A stretch of DNA of 64,000 bases from Eubacterium ruminantium (GCA_900108205.1 FNUU01000005.1:62001-126000), one strand, 5' to 3'; shown: positions 23,956 through 33,918, counted from the first letter of the stretch. Notes: generated by a model from the sequence alone, not told the origin. Made by a program: numbers and translations.

Positions 23956-24981
23956 ATGAAAAAAAAGCAAAAGCTGCTTACGATAGCAATTCCCTGCTAC
24001 AATTCAGAGAGCTATCTCCAGCGTGCTCTCAAATCAACCCTTATAGGCGATGACAGGATCGAGGTTCTTATAGTTGACGACGGTTCTACGGACAAAACCC
24101 CGGAGATGGCTGACTACTATGCCTCAAAGTACCCGGATATAATCCGTGTTATTCATAAAGAAAATGGCGGTCACGGTGATGCCGTAATGACCGGACTTAA
24201 AAATGCCACAGGAAAATACTACAAGGTCCTGGACAGCGATGACTGGCTCAACCGCCGTGCCCTTGCTGCCGTTATGAATTTCCTGTCTGAAAACGAAGAC
24301 ATGGACAACTACTTTGACATGGTCATCTCTGACTATGTTTACGAGAAGATCGGCAAGAAGCATAAGAAAAGGATCAATTACAGAAATGTTATGCCGGTAA
24401 GAACTCCTTTTGGCTGGAACAAGCTGGGAAGATTTATGCCATGGCAGAATATACTTATGCATTCCGTGATCTACAGAACCTCTCTTCTTCTGAAGTCAGG
24501 CATCGAAATGCCTAAGCATACATTTTATGTAGATAATATTTATGTATATCATCCTCTTCCGTTTGTGAAGAAGATTTACTATCTGGATGTAGACCTTTAC
24601 CATTATGTTATCGGAAGAAGCGATCAGTCCGTAAATGAAAAGGTCATGATGGGACGTATCGACCAGCAGGTACTTGTAACAAAGCTGATGATAGAGGATC
24701 ACAACCTGAGGAATGTAGAAAATGGCATGCTCCGCAGATATATGAGTCAGTATCTTGCCATGATGATGACCATTTCTACTGCATTTCTTATCAAGATCGG
24801 AACACCGGAATCCTTAGCTGAAAGAGATAAGCTCTGGTACTTCCTTAAGGAACATTCTTCACAGTATAAATATGTTCACAGGCACTTCCTTGGCAAGGCC
24901 ATGCAGTTCAAATCCAAACCGGGAACGTGGATCATCAAGGTGGGCTACACCATATCACAGAAGCTGGTAGGATTTAATTAA
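23956..24981 (+). CDS. family 2 glycosyltransferase
   Basis: GT-A-type transferase of 341 residues beginning KKQKLLTIAIPCYNSESYLQ. Nucleotide-sugar binding is indicated by LIVDDGSTDKTPE (about 37) and the metal-binding acidic motif by KVLDSDDWLNRRAL (about 95). GGHGDAVMTGLKNATGKYY matches the family. There is no membrane segment apart from weak C-terminal hydrophobicity, so it acts at the cytoplasmic face. GGAAGGAG lies just upstream. It is probably co-transcribed with the PAP2 gene and ends at a strong terminator. Confidence 0.88.
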   Translation: MKKKQKLLTIAIPCYNSESYLQRALKSTLIGDDRIEVLIVDDGSTDKTPEMADYYASKYPDIIRVIHKENGGHGDAVMTGLKNATGKYYKVLDSDDWLNRRALAAVMNFLSENEDMDNYFDMVISDYVYEKIGKKHKKRINYRNVMPVRTPFGWNKLGRFMPWQNILMHSVIYRTSLLLKSGIEMPKHTFYVDNIYVYHPLPFVKKIYYLDVDLYHYVIGRSDQSVNEKVMMGRIDQQVLVTKLMIEDHNLRNVENGMLRRYMSQYLAMMMTISTAFLIKIGTPESLAERDKLWYFLKEHSSQYKYVHRHFLGKAMQFKSKPGTWIIKVGYTISQKLVGFN

Positions 24982-24994
24982 TTTATATATCTCT

Positions 24995-25032
24995 AAAAAC
25001 GAGTGGAAGATAATTCTTCCGCTCGTTTTTTT
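24995..25032 (+). terminator. terminator of the PAP2-GT2 unit
   Basis: AAAAACGAG(t)GGAAG-ATAATT-CTTCC(g)CTCGTTTTTTT, directly after the glycosyltransferase gene; strong stem plus T-run. Confidence 0.9.
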
Positions 25033-25060
25033 ATAACAGAATGTTTTACTCATTATCTGC

Positions 25061-25120
25061 AAAAAAACAGACAGTACCTGTGACAACTATGTATGTCGTT
25101 ACAGTTACTGCCTGTTTTTT
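25061..25120 (-). terminator. terminator of the MMPL/XXXLXXG unit
   Basis: On the minus strand AAAAAACAGGCAGTAACTGTAACGAC pairs with GTTGTCACAGGTACTGTCTG and is followed by TTTTTTTG, 25 nt after the lipoprotein gene's stop. Written here in two parts; the stem is long with few mismatches. Confidence 0.85.
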
Positions 25121-25144
25121 AGTTATATGAAACAGCTAAACTTA

Positions 25145-27604
25145 TTATTCAGCTGAAATCTCTGCAGTCTTGATGATGAATTTTACATTTCCCTTCATAT
25201 CATCTGAGAGTCCTGCGAAGTTGTTATATTCCTTGCCTGCAGTAATGATCTTCTTTGCATTCTCTGCCAGCTCATCCAGTTTATCAGTAGCATCGCCGAA
25301 TTTTACAACTATCTGATCTGTCGCACCCTTAAGCTGCTTTGAACCGTCAACCAGTTCCTTGCTGTGACTGTCAAGTTCAGCGGCACCGCTTGATAACTGG
25401 CTTGCGCCTGTTGAAAGCTGATCTGCACCTGATGAAAGGCTTCCAAGTCCTGATGTAAGTGTAGGTACTGATGCATAGATCTTTGCAAGTCCGTCAGAAA
25501 GGCTTGCATTTCCTGCATAAAGCTGATTAAGTCCTTCGTCCAGCTGCTTTGAACCATCAGAAAGCTGTGCTACGCCGCCCTTAAGAGTATCGATCTTTGG
25601 TCCGAATTCTGTCATCTCTGATTTTACCATTGTAAGAGCCTGATCAAGTCCGAACATTACACCCTGATTTGCATAAACCTTTATGATATATTCAAGCTTT
25701 CCTGCAATATCCTGCATCTCGGTACCAAGCTCAAGATAAGCATTTCCGTAGCCTGCTGCAAATGCATTTCCGATTATAAGCTTATAACCTTCAACAACCT
25801 GTGTCTTTATGGTTTCAGCATAATTTGCTTTGATATTTTCCTTTACCTTGCTTCTCACAACAGGTGTAAGCATAGCGAGTGTCTCTGCAACGCTTTCATC
25901 CGAATCCAGTTTTGTGATCACGCCATTAAGAAGTGCTGCATAAGCCTCCTCTGCCGAAAGCTGTGCTCCCTGCTGTGCATACTGATACTGAAGTCCGCCT
26001 ATAGCTGCCTGTGCGAGTTCTGATGGTGCTTCCGGAGTTCCAAGTATGCTTGCAACTGTCTTTTCCTTATACTGCTGTGCTGCAGCTGCTACCTGAGCCT
26101 GGCCCTCTTCAGAAGCCATATACTCATCAACCTTTGCTTCAATGATTCCGTCAACTGTATTTGCTATAAGTCCCTGAACGTTCTCGTCAGCGATGATCTT
26201 CTGAACATTTGGATCATCCTTAGCAGCATCCTCTGCCTTCTTCTTGATGGCTTCTGCCTTTTCAGCATCTGTCATGGATGCAAAAGCCTCAAGTTCTGAC
26301 AGATCAATACTGACACCCTCTGCATCAAGCTGTGCTTCTGCTGCCTTTGAGATTGCTTCCTCAGCAGCCTTCTTCTGTTCCTCTGTAAACTGGATTTCTG
26401 AAGCCGAAGGAATTGTCGGAAGACTGATGTTCTGAACAGCTTCATTTAATGTATTAAGACCCTCTGAGATCTTTCCTGATCCGGCAAGGATACCACTTTC
26501 TCCTTCAAATGCACCCTTCAGCTGTCCGGCTCCGATATTTGCACTTTCAAGAGCGTTTGAAAGTGTGATACCACCTGCATAAAGCTGGCTTGAACCATCC
26601 TTAAGCTGCTGTGCACCTTGAGCCACCTGGCTTGCACCGTCTGCAACCTTATTTACTCCTGCAGTATAGCTTGAAATACCTTCAACAAGAGCATTTACTC
26701 CATTCTGGTATTCAGTAAGGAGTCCGTTGAGCTTGTCCTCAAGTGTGGAAAGATCAACATCTTCAATACTGTCACCTACAAGACCGGTAGCTGCGATAGT
26801 AAGAGTCATATCCAGCTTGAAATCTGTTGTATCAGCGGTTACCTCAAAATAATCAGGAATGCTGAACTGGTACTTCTTTGTATCTGCTGCAAGGCTCTCC
26901 TCCAGTCCCGGAAGACCGAATCCGATAACTACGCTCTTATTTCCGTCAGATACATACTTACCATTTTCAACGCTTACATTGCTGAATTTTGTATTATCGA
27001 AGAAGAAGCCTGTTGCCATGATAAATGGTGTATAGACATCATCCTTCTTAGACTTATTTATATATTCAAATCTGATCTTAACCGATCCGCTCTTACCTGC
27101 GATCTGCTCCGGAGTAACCTCCTCACCGTCAAGATAATATGTTATCTTCAGTTCTACAGGAATCTCCTTATCTGTTTTACCCTGATAATAAATAGGATTT
27201 CCGTTTGCCTGCCAGCTGATCTCATTACCATCCTGAGTAAAGGTCTCATCACCCTTTACATTTTCAATATCGGTAAGATCACTTATATCCTTAATGACAT
27301 CTGCCTTATCCTTATTTTTGAGCCACTCGCTGACGATCACATCCTTCTTGGCACCGGTTGCGTCTGCAATAATGTAAACCGTCTCATCCTTATCGGAATC
27401 CTCAATCTCTGAGGTCTTAATAGTCTTCTTTAAGATATCATCTATTTCTCCGGTATCCTCTTCCTTCTCGGTCTCTACCTTCTCGGCAGCTCCGGCTGCA
27501 GGATCAGAAATCTCTACCACTTTACTTTCAGTCACTCTTGCACAGCCTGCAAGGCTGATGAGCATTGCTGCACAAAGCGCTGTACTAACGATTCTTTTTC
27601 TCAT
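25145..27604 (-). CDS. XXXLXXG heptad-repeat lipoprotein (YhgE/Pip-like domain)
   Basis: An 819-residue exported protein. The signal peptide ends in the lipobox LISLAGC. A beta-rich N-terminal domain (to about 270) is followed by heptads with the XXXLXXG pattern (for example ASQVAQGAQQLKDGSSQLYA, about 305-370), a long central helical insert of Ala/Glu/Gln-rich sequence, and a second heptad block (QLSDGSKQLDEGLNQLYAGN, about 665-780). These heptads form long coiled-coil-like rods in YhgE/Pip proteins and often accompany MMPL transporters. The MMPL gene lies 28 nt upstream in the same transcript. No C-terminal transmembrane set is seen, unlike true YhgE/Pip. ATG 27604 is chosen over 27610 for spacing to AAAGGAGA. 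Confidence 0.75.
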   Translation of the reverse strand: MRKRIVSTALCAAMLISLAGCARVTESKVVEISDPAAGAAEKVETEKEEDTGEIDDILKKTIKTSEIEDSDKDETVYIIADATGAKKDVIVSEWLKNKDKADVIKDISDLTDIENVKGDETFTQDGNEISWQANGNPIYYQGKTDKEIPVELKITYYLDGEEVTPEQIAGKSGSVKIRFEYINKSKKDDVYTPFIMATGFFFDNTKFSNVSVENGKYVSDGNKSVVIGFGLPGLEESLAADTKKYQFSIPDYFEVTADTTDFKLDMTLTIAATGLVGDSIEDVDLSTLEDKLNGLLTEYQNGVNALVEGISSYTAGVNKVADGASQVAQGAQQLKDGSSQLYAGGITLSNALESANIGAGQLKGAFEGESGILAGSGKISEGLNTLNEAVQNISLPTIPSASEIQFTEEQKKAAEEAISKAAEAQLDAEGVSIDLSELEAFASMTDAEKAEAIKKKAEDAAKDDPNVQKIIADENVQGLIANTVDGIIEAKVDEYMASEEGQAQVAAAAQQYKEKTVASILGTPEAPSELAQAAIGGLQYQYAQQGAQLSAEEAYAALLNGVITKLDSDESVAETLAMLTPVVRSKVKENIKANYAETIKTQVVEGYKLIIGNAFAAGYGNAYLELGTEMQDIAGKLEYIIKVYANQGVMFGLDQALTMVKSEMTEFGPKIDTLKGGVAQLSDGSKQLDEGLNQLYAGNASLSDGLAKIYASVPTLTSGLGSLSSGADQLSTGASQLSSGAAELDSHSKELVDGSKQLKGATDQIVVKFGDATDKLDELAENAKKIITAGKEYNNFAGLSDDMKGNVKFIIKTAEISAE

Positions 27605-27632
27605 TTTCATTCTCCTTTCTTACTCTGGTTCC

Positions 27633-29720
27633 TTAGTTGTTTTCAGCTTTCTCGGTTTTATGGTCGAAACCAATGGAAGTTACTGAGATGATCTTGCTGA
27701 AAAGCTTAAGGAATGCAGGCAATACAAATATAACAACCAGCATACTTATTATTGCGCCCCTTGCCATGAGTACGCAGAGGGAGCTGATCATATCTATTTC
27801 TGAATACATACCAACGCCAAATGTTGCGGCGAAGAATGTAAGAGCACTTACTATAACCGAATTGATAGAACCCTTCAAGGCTTCTGCTGCGGCTTCCTCA
27901 CCTGAAAGCCCTTTTAATCTTGCTTCCTTGAATTTATTTGTCATAAGTATTCCGTAGTCAACGGTTGAACCAAGCTGTATGGTTCCTATAACTATGGAAG
28001 CTACGAACGGAAGCACTGTTCCTGTATAGTATGGTATTCCCAGATTTATGAAGATTGCAAATTCGATCGCACATACCAGTACTGCCGGAACTGAAATTGA
28101 TTTAAATACAAATAAAATGATTATCGCAACAAGTCCGATAGACACTGAGTTAACCTTTGTAAAATCCTTATCGGTTATCTCTATCAGATCCTTGGTACAA
28201 GGAGCCTCACCTATGAGCATACCCTTTGGATCATATGACTTGATTATCTTATTTATGTCATCGCACTGTTTATTTACTTCATCTGAAGCCACCTTGTATT
28301 CCGACATAATGAGGAGAAGCTCGTACTCACCATTGTTGAAGATTTTTTCGATACGCTCCGGTATCATTTCATCCGGTATCGTCGGTCCTACAACCGATTC
28401 CATACCAAGCACCTGCTTAACACCGTCAACCTCAGCAACTTCATTTATTATCTTATTTACAGTTTTCTTACCAAGCTTTCCGTCAAGAAGAAGCATATGT
28501 GTTGAGTTCATATTAAATTTCTCAAGGAGCTTGTTATTTGCAACTATACTGTCCAGTCTCTGTGGAAGAGAGGTGTCCAGATTGTAGTAAACCTTTGTGT
28601 GCTTGTATCCGTAAAATGCAGGAGCAAGGCCAAGCAGGAAAACTATCAGGAATATCCATGATCTCTTCGCTACGAATTCACACAGCTTATCAAGATTCGG
28701 TATAAGCGGTTTGTGTGAAGTCTTTTCAATAGCCTTATCAAACATAAGTATCATTGAAGGAAGTATTGTTACGCAGCTTATAACTCCGATAACAACTCCC
28801 TTTGCCATTACCACACCAAGGTCAAGTCCAAGGGTAAAGCTCATGAAACAAAGTGCTACGAAACCGGCAACAGTTGTGATGGAACTTCCTACTACGGAAG
28901 AAAGTGTCTTATTTATGGCTAATGCCATTGCTTCCTTTTTATCCTCAGGATGCTTTGCCTTCTCATCCGAATAACTGTGCCAAAGGAATATTGAATAATC
29001 CATCGTAACCGCCAGCTGAAGTACCGCAGCCAGAGCCTGGGTTATATATGATATCTCACCCTGGATTACATTTGTTCCGAGGTTATAAATGATTGCCATT
29101 CCGATACTCAAAAGGAAGAAGATCGGAATAAGGAACGAATCCATCGTGATGCCAAGTACGATAAGCGACAGAACAACTGCAATAAGTACATATTTCGGGA
29201 TCTGATCATCCGAAAGAAGCTTTGTATCTGTAACCAGTGCTGACATACCGCTTATGAATACCTGCTTATCAGCAATCTTTCTGATTTCCTGAATGGCATT
29301 CATTGTTTCGTCCGAAGACATTGTACTTGAGAAGAGCACCGCCATAAGAGTACTGTCACCATTTCTGAATGCTGTAAGCACTTCTTCAGGTATAAGCTCT
29401 TCAGGTATTGTTATATCAATAAATGTATCATACCAGATTACGGATTTGACATTATCAACCTTCTCAATCTTTTTCTTCAGACTTACAATATCCTTATCCT
29501 TCATTCCATCGATCACCACCAGAGAAAAGGCTCCGGTGCCAAAATCATTTGCAAGGATCTCCTGACCCTTCATGGTCTCGATATCCTTTGGCAGATAAGT
29601 AAGTACATCGTAATTGATCCTGGTTTTAAAATATCCCATTGCTGCCGGTACCAGCAGAATAACCGCGATCAGTAAGATTGGTATTCTGAGCTTTACCACA
29701 GCTTTTCCAAACCTGCTCAT
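27633..29720 (-). CDS. MMPL/RND-family transporter
   Basis: A 695-residue membrane protein with the RND plan in duplicate: membrane segment 1 (IPILLIAVILLVPAAMGYF), a first extracytoplasmic loop (about 35-170), five membrane segments, then membrane segment 7 (about 360), a second loop and five more. Typical MMPL words include GSTVDYGILMTN (the proton-relay Asp region) and VTMDYSIFLWHSYSDE in the first half. Such pumps export lipids or hydrophobic compounds using the proton gradient. The start is ATG 29720 with GGAGG upstream; TTG 29735 would overlap that site. Partner: the downstream XXXLXXG lipoprotein, probably forming an envelope-spanning assembly. Confidence 0.87.
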   Translation of the reverse strand: MSRFGKAVVKLRIPILLIAVILLVPAAMGYFKTRINYDVLTYLPKDIETMKGQEILANDFGTGAFSLVVIDGMKDKDIVSLKKKIEKVDNVKSVIWYDTFIDITIPEELIPEEVLTAFRNGDSTLMAVLFSSTMSSDETMNAIQEIRKIADKQVFISGMSALVTDTKLLSDDQIPKYVLIAVVLSLIVLGITMDSFLIPIFFLLSIGMAIIYNLGTNVIQGEISYITQALAAVLQLAVTMDYSIFLWHSYSDEKAKHPEDKKEAMALAINKTLSSVVGSSITTVAGFVALCFMSFTLGLDLGVVMAKGVVIGVISCVTILPSMILMFDKAIEKTSHKPLIPNLDKLCEFVAKRSWIFLIVFLLGLAPAFYGYKHTKVYYNLDTSLPQRLDSIVANNKLLEKFNMNSTHMLLLDGKLGKKTVNKIINEVAEVDGVKQVLGMESVVGPTIPDEMIPERIEKIFNNGEYELLLIMSEYKVASDEVNKQCDDINKIIKSYDPKGMLIGEAPCTKDLIEITDKDFTKVNSVSIGLVAIIILFVFKSISVPAVLVCAIEFAIFINLGIPYYTGTVLPFVASIVIGTIQLGSTVDYGILMTNKFKEARLKGLSGEEAAAEALKGSINSVIVSALTFFAATFGVGMYSEIDMISSLCVLMARGAIISMLVVIFVLPAFLKLFSKIISVTSIGFDHKTEKAENN

Positions 29721-29992
29721 ATTTTTTACCTCCAATTTGTTTTAGTATTTTGTTATTTTTCCTTAACTCATAGCTAGGATATATCGGAAAAGAATATTTG
29801 TAACCATACATTTTTTTACATTTGTCAAACTTTTAGACACGTGCCAAAAACTGTACCCTCTCGCTCAGGTTTGTTGATATTTTTTCTCTCTACAGCGGCA
29901 TTCATAGACCACTCAGTACGAAAAACCCCCACACCATTTGGTGTGGGGGCTTTTGCTGTTTTCTCTAATATATAATTATCTTTTAAATCTCT
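29721..29992. other. 272-nt gap between M23 peptidase and MMPL genes
   Basis: Contains the bidirectional terminator (29921-29954) of the upstream minus-strand unit, a TTCATAGACCACTCAG fragment related to the palindromic repeats elsewhere, and a minus-strand TTGACA at about 29829 that could be the -35 of the MMPL unit, although the -10 is unclear. Confidence 0.4.
29921..29954. terminator. bidirectional terminator after the M23 peptidase gene
   Basis: AAAACCCCCACACCA-TT-TGGTGTGGGGGCTTTT: a very strong stem with A/T runs on both sides, located 40 nt past the M23 gene stop. Confidence 0.92.
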
Positions 29993-31399
29993 TTAATATG
30001 AAATACTTGGATCTGTGTATAAGAGAGGATCAACTCTTTCGTCACCAACAATTACTTCGAAATGAAGGTGAGGTCCTGATGCATATCCGGTCATTCCCGC
30101 ATAAGCGATAACCTGTCCTCTTGAAACATAATCTCCTGTTCCTACAGCATAATCAGAAAGGTGCTGATAAAGTGTACTCAGGTTATTACCATGATAAACG
30201 ATCAAATAATAACCTCTTGCTTCATTATATCCTGTAGCCGTAACTGTTCCTGCCTCTGCGGCAACAATCTCATCATACATTGAACATCCGATATCGATTG
30301 CCTGATGATATGTTGAAGCACCTGCAACAGGAGCTGAACGTCCACCGAAGTATGATGAAATATAATCACTTGCCGGAACCGGCCATCTCAGTGCTCCGCC
30401 TGAGTAGTAATGATAGTCGTCATCGTCATCATCGTCGTCATAATCATCGTCATCGTCGTAATCATCATCATAATCCGCATCTCCTGAAGAAGCATCTTCC
30501 TCTTCACGACGGCGTCTTTCTTCCTCTTCTTCCTCTTCACGACGTCTTCTTTCTTCTTCACGTCGTGCTTCTTCTTCCTCACGGCGTCTTCTTTCCTCTT
30601 CACGTCGTGCTTCCTCTGCAGCCGCTGCCGCAGCAGTGATCTGAAGGATCTGCTCATCAAAGGCTTCTGTTATAGCCTGAAGCTCTGAAATCTCGCCCTC
30701 AGTTGCATTTATCTCAATATCATATTCGCCGAGGATCTGTCTCTTACCATCCATCATAACCTGGAGAGCTTCCTGTTCAGCCTCTGACTGAGTCTTGATC
30801 TCATCAACCTGAACAATTTTTTTCTTAAGCAGTTCATTATAAAGATTGATGCTTTCTCTGATCTGGCAGAGCTTGTTCAGCTGCTTCTGGTCAAATGTAG
30901 ATATCTGTGAAGTATACTCTGAATTATTGAGCATATTCTTGTAATCATCTACATTCATAAGAGCATCTATGTAAGCAGACTCACCATTTTCGTATGCATA
31001 CTGAATACGTTCCTTCATATTATCATACTGAATCTGCTCCTCATAGAGAGCATTCTGAATTCTGAGCTCAGTAACTGATATTTCTGTCTGAAGCTCAGTT
31101 CTTGTTGTATTCAGCTCATCAATCTTCTTAACGTATCCACCGATCTCTTCATCCAGCTGGGTAACCACATTAGATACATCTTCTCTGTTTCTCTGAAGTT
31201 CTCCAAGCTTTGCTTCGGCTTCGTTTATCTTTTCCTGAGCTTCCTGCTTCTTATATTCAAGATCTTCAATCGATTCCTCTGAAGTTTCCTCCTCGCCCTC
31301 ATCAGCATTTACATGTCCCATTTTCCCAGCCATAGGCGAGAAAACAAATGCACCAGCAAGAGCGAAAGCTATCATTTTTGTTCTGAATTTCTTAAACAT
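29993..31399 (-). CDS. secreted M23 metallopeptidase with coiled-coil domain (EnvC/PcsB-like)
   Basis: Peptidoglycan endopeptidase or activator, 468 residues. Signal peptide about 1-32; a long coiled coil (about 40-270, begins LEYKKQEAQEKINEAEAKLG); then an odd linker (about 260-345) of alternating EE(A)RREEERRRRE blocks followed by runs of Asp (DDDYDDDDDY); then a LytM domain with zinc ligands in YHQAIDIG (about 368) and SGPHLHFEV (about 445). Full zinc site suggests an active enzyme. ATG 31399 has GGAGG upstream and removes an implausible N-terminal extension. It lies downstream of the two-component system at 31533-33733, which may control it. Confidence 0.88.
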   Translation of the reverse strand: MFKKFRTKMIAFALAGAFVFSPMAGKMGHVNADEGEEETSEESIEDLEYKKQEAQEKINEAEAKLGELQRNREDVSNVVTQLDEEIGGYVKKIDELNTTRTELQTEISVTELRIQNALYEEQIQYDNMKERIQYAYENGESAYIDALMNVDDYKNMLNNSEYTSQISTFDQKQLNKLCQIRESINLYNELLKKKIVQVDEIKTQSEAEQEALQVMMDGKRQILGEYDIEINATEGEISELQAITEAFDEQILQITAAAAAAEEARREEERRRREEEEARREEERRRREEEEEEERRRREEEDASSGDADYDDDYDDDDDYDDDDDDDDYHYYSGGALRWPVPASDYISSYFGGRSAPVAGASTYHQAIDIGCSMYDEIVAAEAGTVTATGYNEARGYYLIVYHGNNLSTLYQHLSDYAVGTGDYVSRGQVIAYAGMTGYASGPHLHFEVIVGDERVDPLLYTDPSISY

Positions 31400-31532
31400 T
31401 GATAACCTCCAAATATATAAAATGATAAGACACATTATGTCTACTCAAACGCTCCATTTGTCAGTATAAAACATTATTTTCATTATGTAAAGTATATTTA
31501 TTTAACATTTTATTAAATTTGTTACAAAAATA

Positions 31533-33062
31533 TTAAATCTGCACTCTGAATTTAAAAATGTTATACTCTTTACCGTCTTCCTCTGCTGTTTCTACCGATA
31601 AACGTCCCCCATGGATATCTGCGAGCTGTACTGCTATCGCAAGTCCAAGGCCATATCCGGGAGTACTTTCTCTGGATTCATCACTCCTGTAGAATCTGTC
31701 GAATATCTTCTTCCTTTCTTCTTCGGAAAGCATTTTTCCCTGATTCTTTACCGCCAGGGTAACATGCTTCCTGCTCTTATTTTTATCTCTGGTTTTAAGT
31801 GAAACCGTGATATTTGAATTCTTATCACTGTATTTTACTGCATTATCAATAAGAATATCTGTCAGCTGTTTAAGCTTATCAGCATTGCCCATGATGGAAA
31901 TATCCGGCTCAATCTCCGACACGATCATCTTACCCGCATCAAATGCAAGAGCCTCCCATGCCAATATATCTTCCTCAACAATCTGACTGAAGGATACTTC
32001 TTCCTTAACCACCTGATTTCCTGAAGCATCCCCCCGCGCAAGATCAATAAGCTCCTGAACCAGCTCCTTCATCCTTGCTGATTCCGCTTTGATATTGTCC
32101 ATTCTTCGCTTATTTTTAGGATTCAGGTCATCTGACCTTACCACCATATCTGTATTGGAAATGATAACTGCAAGAGGGGTTTTAAGCTCGTGAGAAGCAT
32201 CTGCCACAAAACGTTTTTTATCCTCCAGAGACCTTTCTACAGGCTTTGTTGCCCATCTTGCAAGGAGAATGCTTATGACGAACATCACACATATTACAGC
32301 CAGACTTATCCAGAGGGAACGGAAAAGCTGCGTTCTGAGAAGGCTCATTTCCGAAGAAATGTCCACAAATGCATAAGCTTCATTACCATTTTCGAGTTCT
32401 CTCTTGCTGAATCTGATCTTGTAATCATGGAGTACGCCTGAATCCTTACCGGTTTTTTCAGCCTCCGCGACAAGAGTCTCCCCATCTTCATTTTCTATAA
32501 AAAATATATCATTTCTTTCAACAAAGAGTTCGCCGTCACCTGTTTTAAGAACACACATGACAGGTGTCTTATTCATGGCATTAAAATCATCTCTATTCTT
32601 AAAATCCCACATTATATCATCATTATATCTGAACTCTTTTTTGCCGTTTCTGCCATTTTCACCGAATTGACCATTATTATCCTGGCCGTTCTTGCCATTC
32701 TGATCATTATTATTCTGATTGTTTTCTCCGTTCTTACCATTATTCTCCTGAGCATCTCCCGACGGGTTCATGTTCTCACCATCTCCCGGCGGGTTCGCCC
32801 CCGGCTCAAATTCTTCATTTCCGGGCATGTCCCACGGTCCGTTTCTCTCAAACCTGCTGAGCGCCGCTATAAGAGCATTATTACTGTTTTCATCCATTGT
32901 ATGCTTATTGGAAATATACTGTGCAGAATAAACCACAAAAAGAAAGACGACAACAATTATCATCATTATCAGACAAAACTTAATACGCAGCCGTTTTAAA
33001 AGCTTTTTATCGCTCACGGCTGCATTTGGAGTATTATTTTTTTTCTCTTTAGACTTTTTCAT
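31533..33062 (-). CDS. sensor histidine kinase with Asn/Gly-rich extracytoplasmic linker
   Basis: A 509-residue kinase: membrane segment 1 about 28-50, an extracytoplasmic region (50-240) that includes a low-complexity stretch rich in Asn, Gly, Lys and Gln (about 95-140, e.g. NNQNNNDQNGKNGQDNNGQF), membrane segment 2 about 245-265, HAMP-like linker, H-box VADASHELKTPLAVII (His about 291), N-box DILIDNAVKY and G-box GYGLGLAIAVQ. Its ATG overlaps the response regulator's stop (4 bases), the usual coupling of a cognate pair. The signal is not evident. Confidence 0.88.
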   Translation of the reverse strand: MKKSKEKKNNTPNAAVSDKKLLKRLRIKFCLIMMIIVVVFLFVVYSAQYISNKHTMDENSNNALIAALSRFERNGPWDMPGNEEFEPGANPPGDGENMNPSGDAQENNGKNGENNQNNNDQNGKNGQDNNGQFGENGRNGKKEFRYNDDIMWDFKNRDDFNAMNKTPVMCVLKTGDGELFVERNDIFFIENEDGETLVAEAEKTGKDSGVLHDYKIRFSKRELENGNEAYAFVDISSEMSLLRTQLFRSLWISLAVICVMFVISILLARWATKPVERSLEDKKRFVADASHELKTPLAVIISNTDMVVRSDDLNPKNKRRMDNIKAESARMKELVQELIDLARGDASGNQVVKEEVSFSQIVEEDILAWEALAFDAGKMIVSEIEPDISIMGNADKLKQLTDILIDNAVKYSDKNSNITVSLKTRDKNKSRKHVTLAVKNQGKMLSEEERKKIFDRFYRSDESRESTPGYGLGLAIAVQLADIHGGRLSVETAEEDGKEYNIFKFRVQI

Positions 33063-33733
33063 TCCTCTTCCTCTAAATGATAACCGACTCTTCTGACTGC
33101 TTTTATAGATACTGAGGATTTCAGGGCCGTAAGCTTTCTTCTGAGGAAGGAGATATATGCCTCGACATTATTGTCCCCCGCATCAGAATCATAGCCCCAG
33201 ATTTTGTTGATGATCGTCTCCTTGGAGAGAATATTTGAACCACTGATCATCAGATACCTGATAAGTTCAAACTCCTTCACGCTCAGCTTCATATCCTTGC
33301 CTTTGCAGGAAAGTGTGCAGGTTGAAGGATGTATCTTAAGGTCACCAAAGGAAATATCCTCCGGTACATAATCAGCCCTTCTCCGCATGATGGCATGAAG
33401 GGTTGCAATAAGCTCTTCATTTTCAAATGGCTTTGTAAGATAATAATCCGCTCCGAGATTAAGGCCGTTTACCCTGTCCCCGAGTTCCGTTCTGGCTGTC
33501 AGCATGAGAACGGGAGTGGAAATATTCTCTTCACGTATCTTTTTCAAAATATCAAAGCCATTCATTCCCGGAAGCATCACATCCAGGACAATGGCATCAT
33601 ATATTCCCGAAAGAGCATTATAATATCCCTCTTCACCGTCATTTGAAACATCCACGGTATCACCGCTTTCCGATATTATATCTGCCAGCGTCTCTGCCAG
33701 ACGCTTTTCATCTTCCACAATCAAAATTCTCAT
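33059..33733 (-). CDS. OmpR-family response regulator
   Basis: A 224-residue transcription factor with an N-terminal receiver domain (acidic pocket EDEK, phosphoacceptor Asp51 in IVLDVMLPGMNGFD, switch residues LTAR and TKPFENEEL) and a C-terminal winged-helix DNA-binding domain (LSVKEFELIRYLM, YISFLRRKL). Coupled to the histidine kinase downstream. The promoter region carries two direct CTGTTTTGCGCAG repeats that could be autoregulatory sites. Confidence 0.93.
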   Translation of the reverse strand: MRILIVEDEKRLAETLADIISESGDTVDVSNDGEEGYYNALSGIYDAIVLDVMLPGMNGFDILKKIREENISTPVLMLTARTELGDRVNGLNLGADYYLTKPFENEELIATLHAIMRRRADYVPEDISFGDLKIHPSTCTLSCKGKDMKLSVKEFELIRYLMISGSNILSKETIINKIWGYDSDAGDNNVEAYISFLRRKLTALKSSVSIKAVRRVGYHLEEEE

Positions 33734-33918
33734 ATCATACCTCCTGACGGATTATCGGACTGCTCCGATTTCTGGTACTATACTATCGCAAAACACACTA
33801 TTTATCTGGCACAATTCTTTTTAACTGCTGTTTTGCGCAGCCATCTGGCGCAACTGTTTTGCGCAGTTATTTTATACAGCTATTTTGTCATCTATTCAGG
33901 AATCCATATACCGGTATC
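33734..33918 (-). promoter_or_regulatory. two-component-system promoter with direct repeats
   Basis: CTGTTTTGCGCAG occurs at 33828-33840 and 33854-33866 (26-bp spacing), interleaved with ATCTGGCACA (33804) and ATCTGGCGCA (33843). On the minus strand these lie about 100-130 bp ahead of the response-regulator start, upstream of a TATAGTA -10-like box near 33775. Confidence 0.5.
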
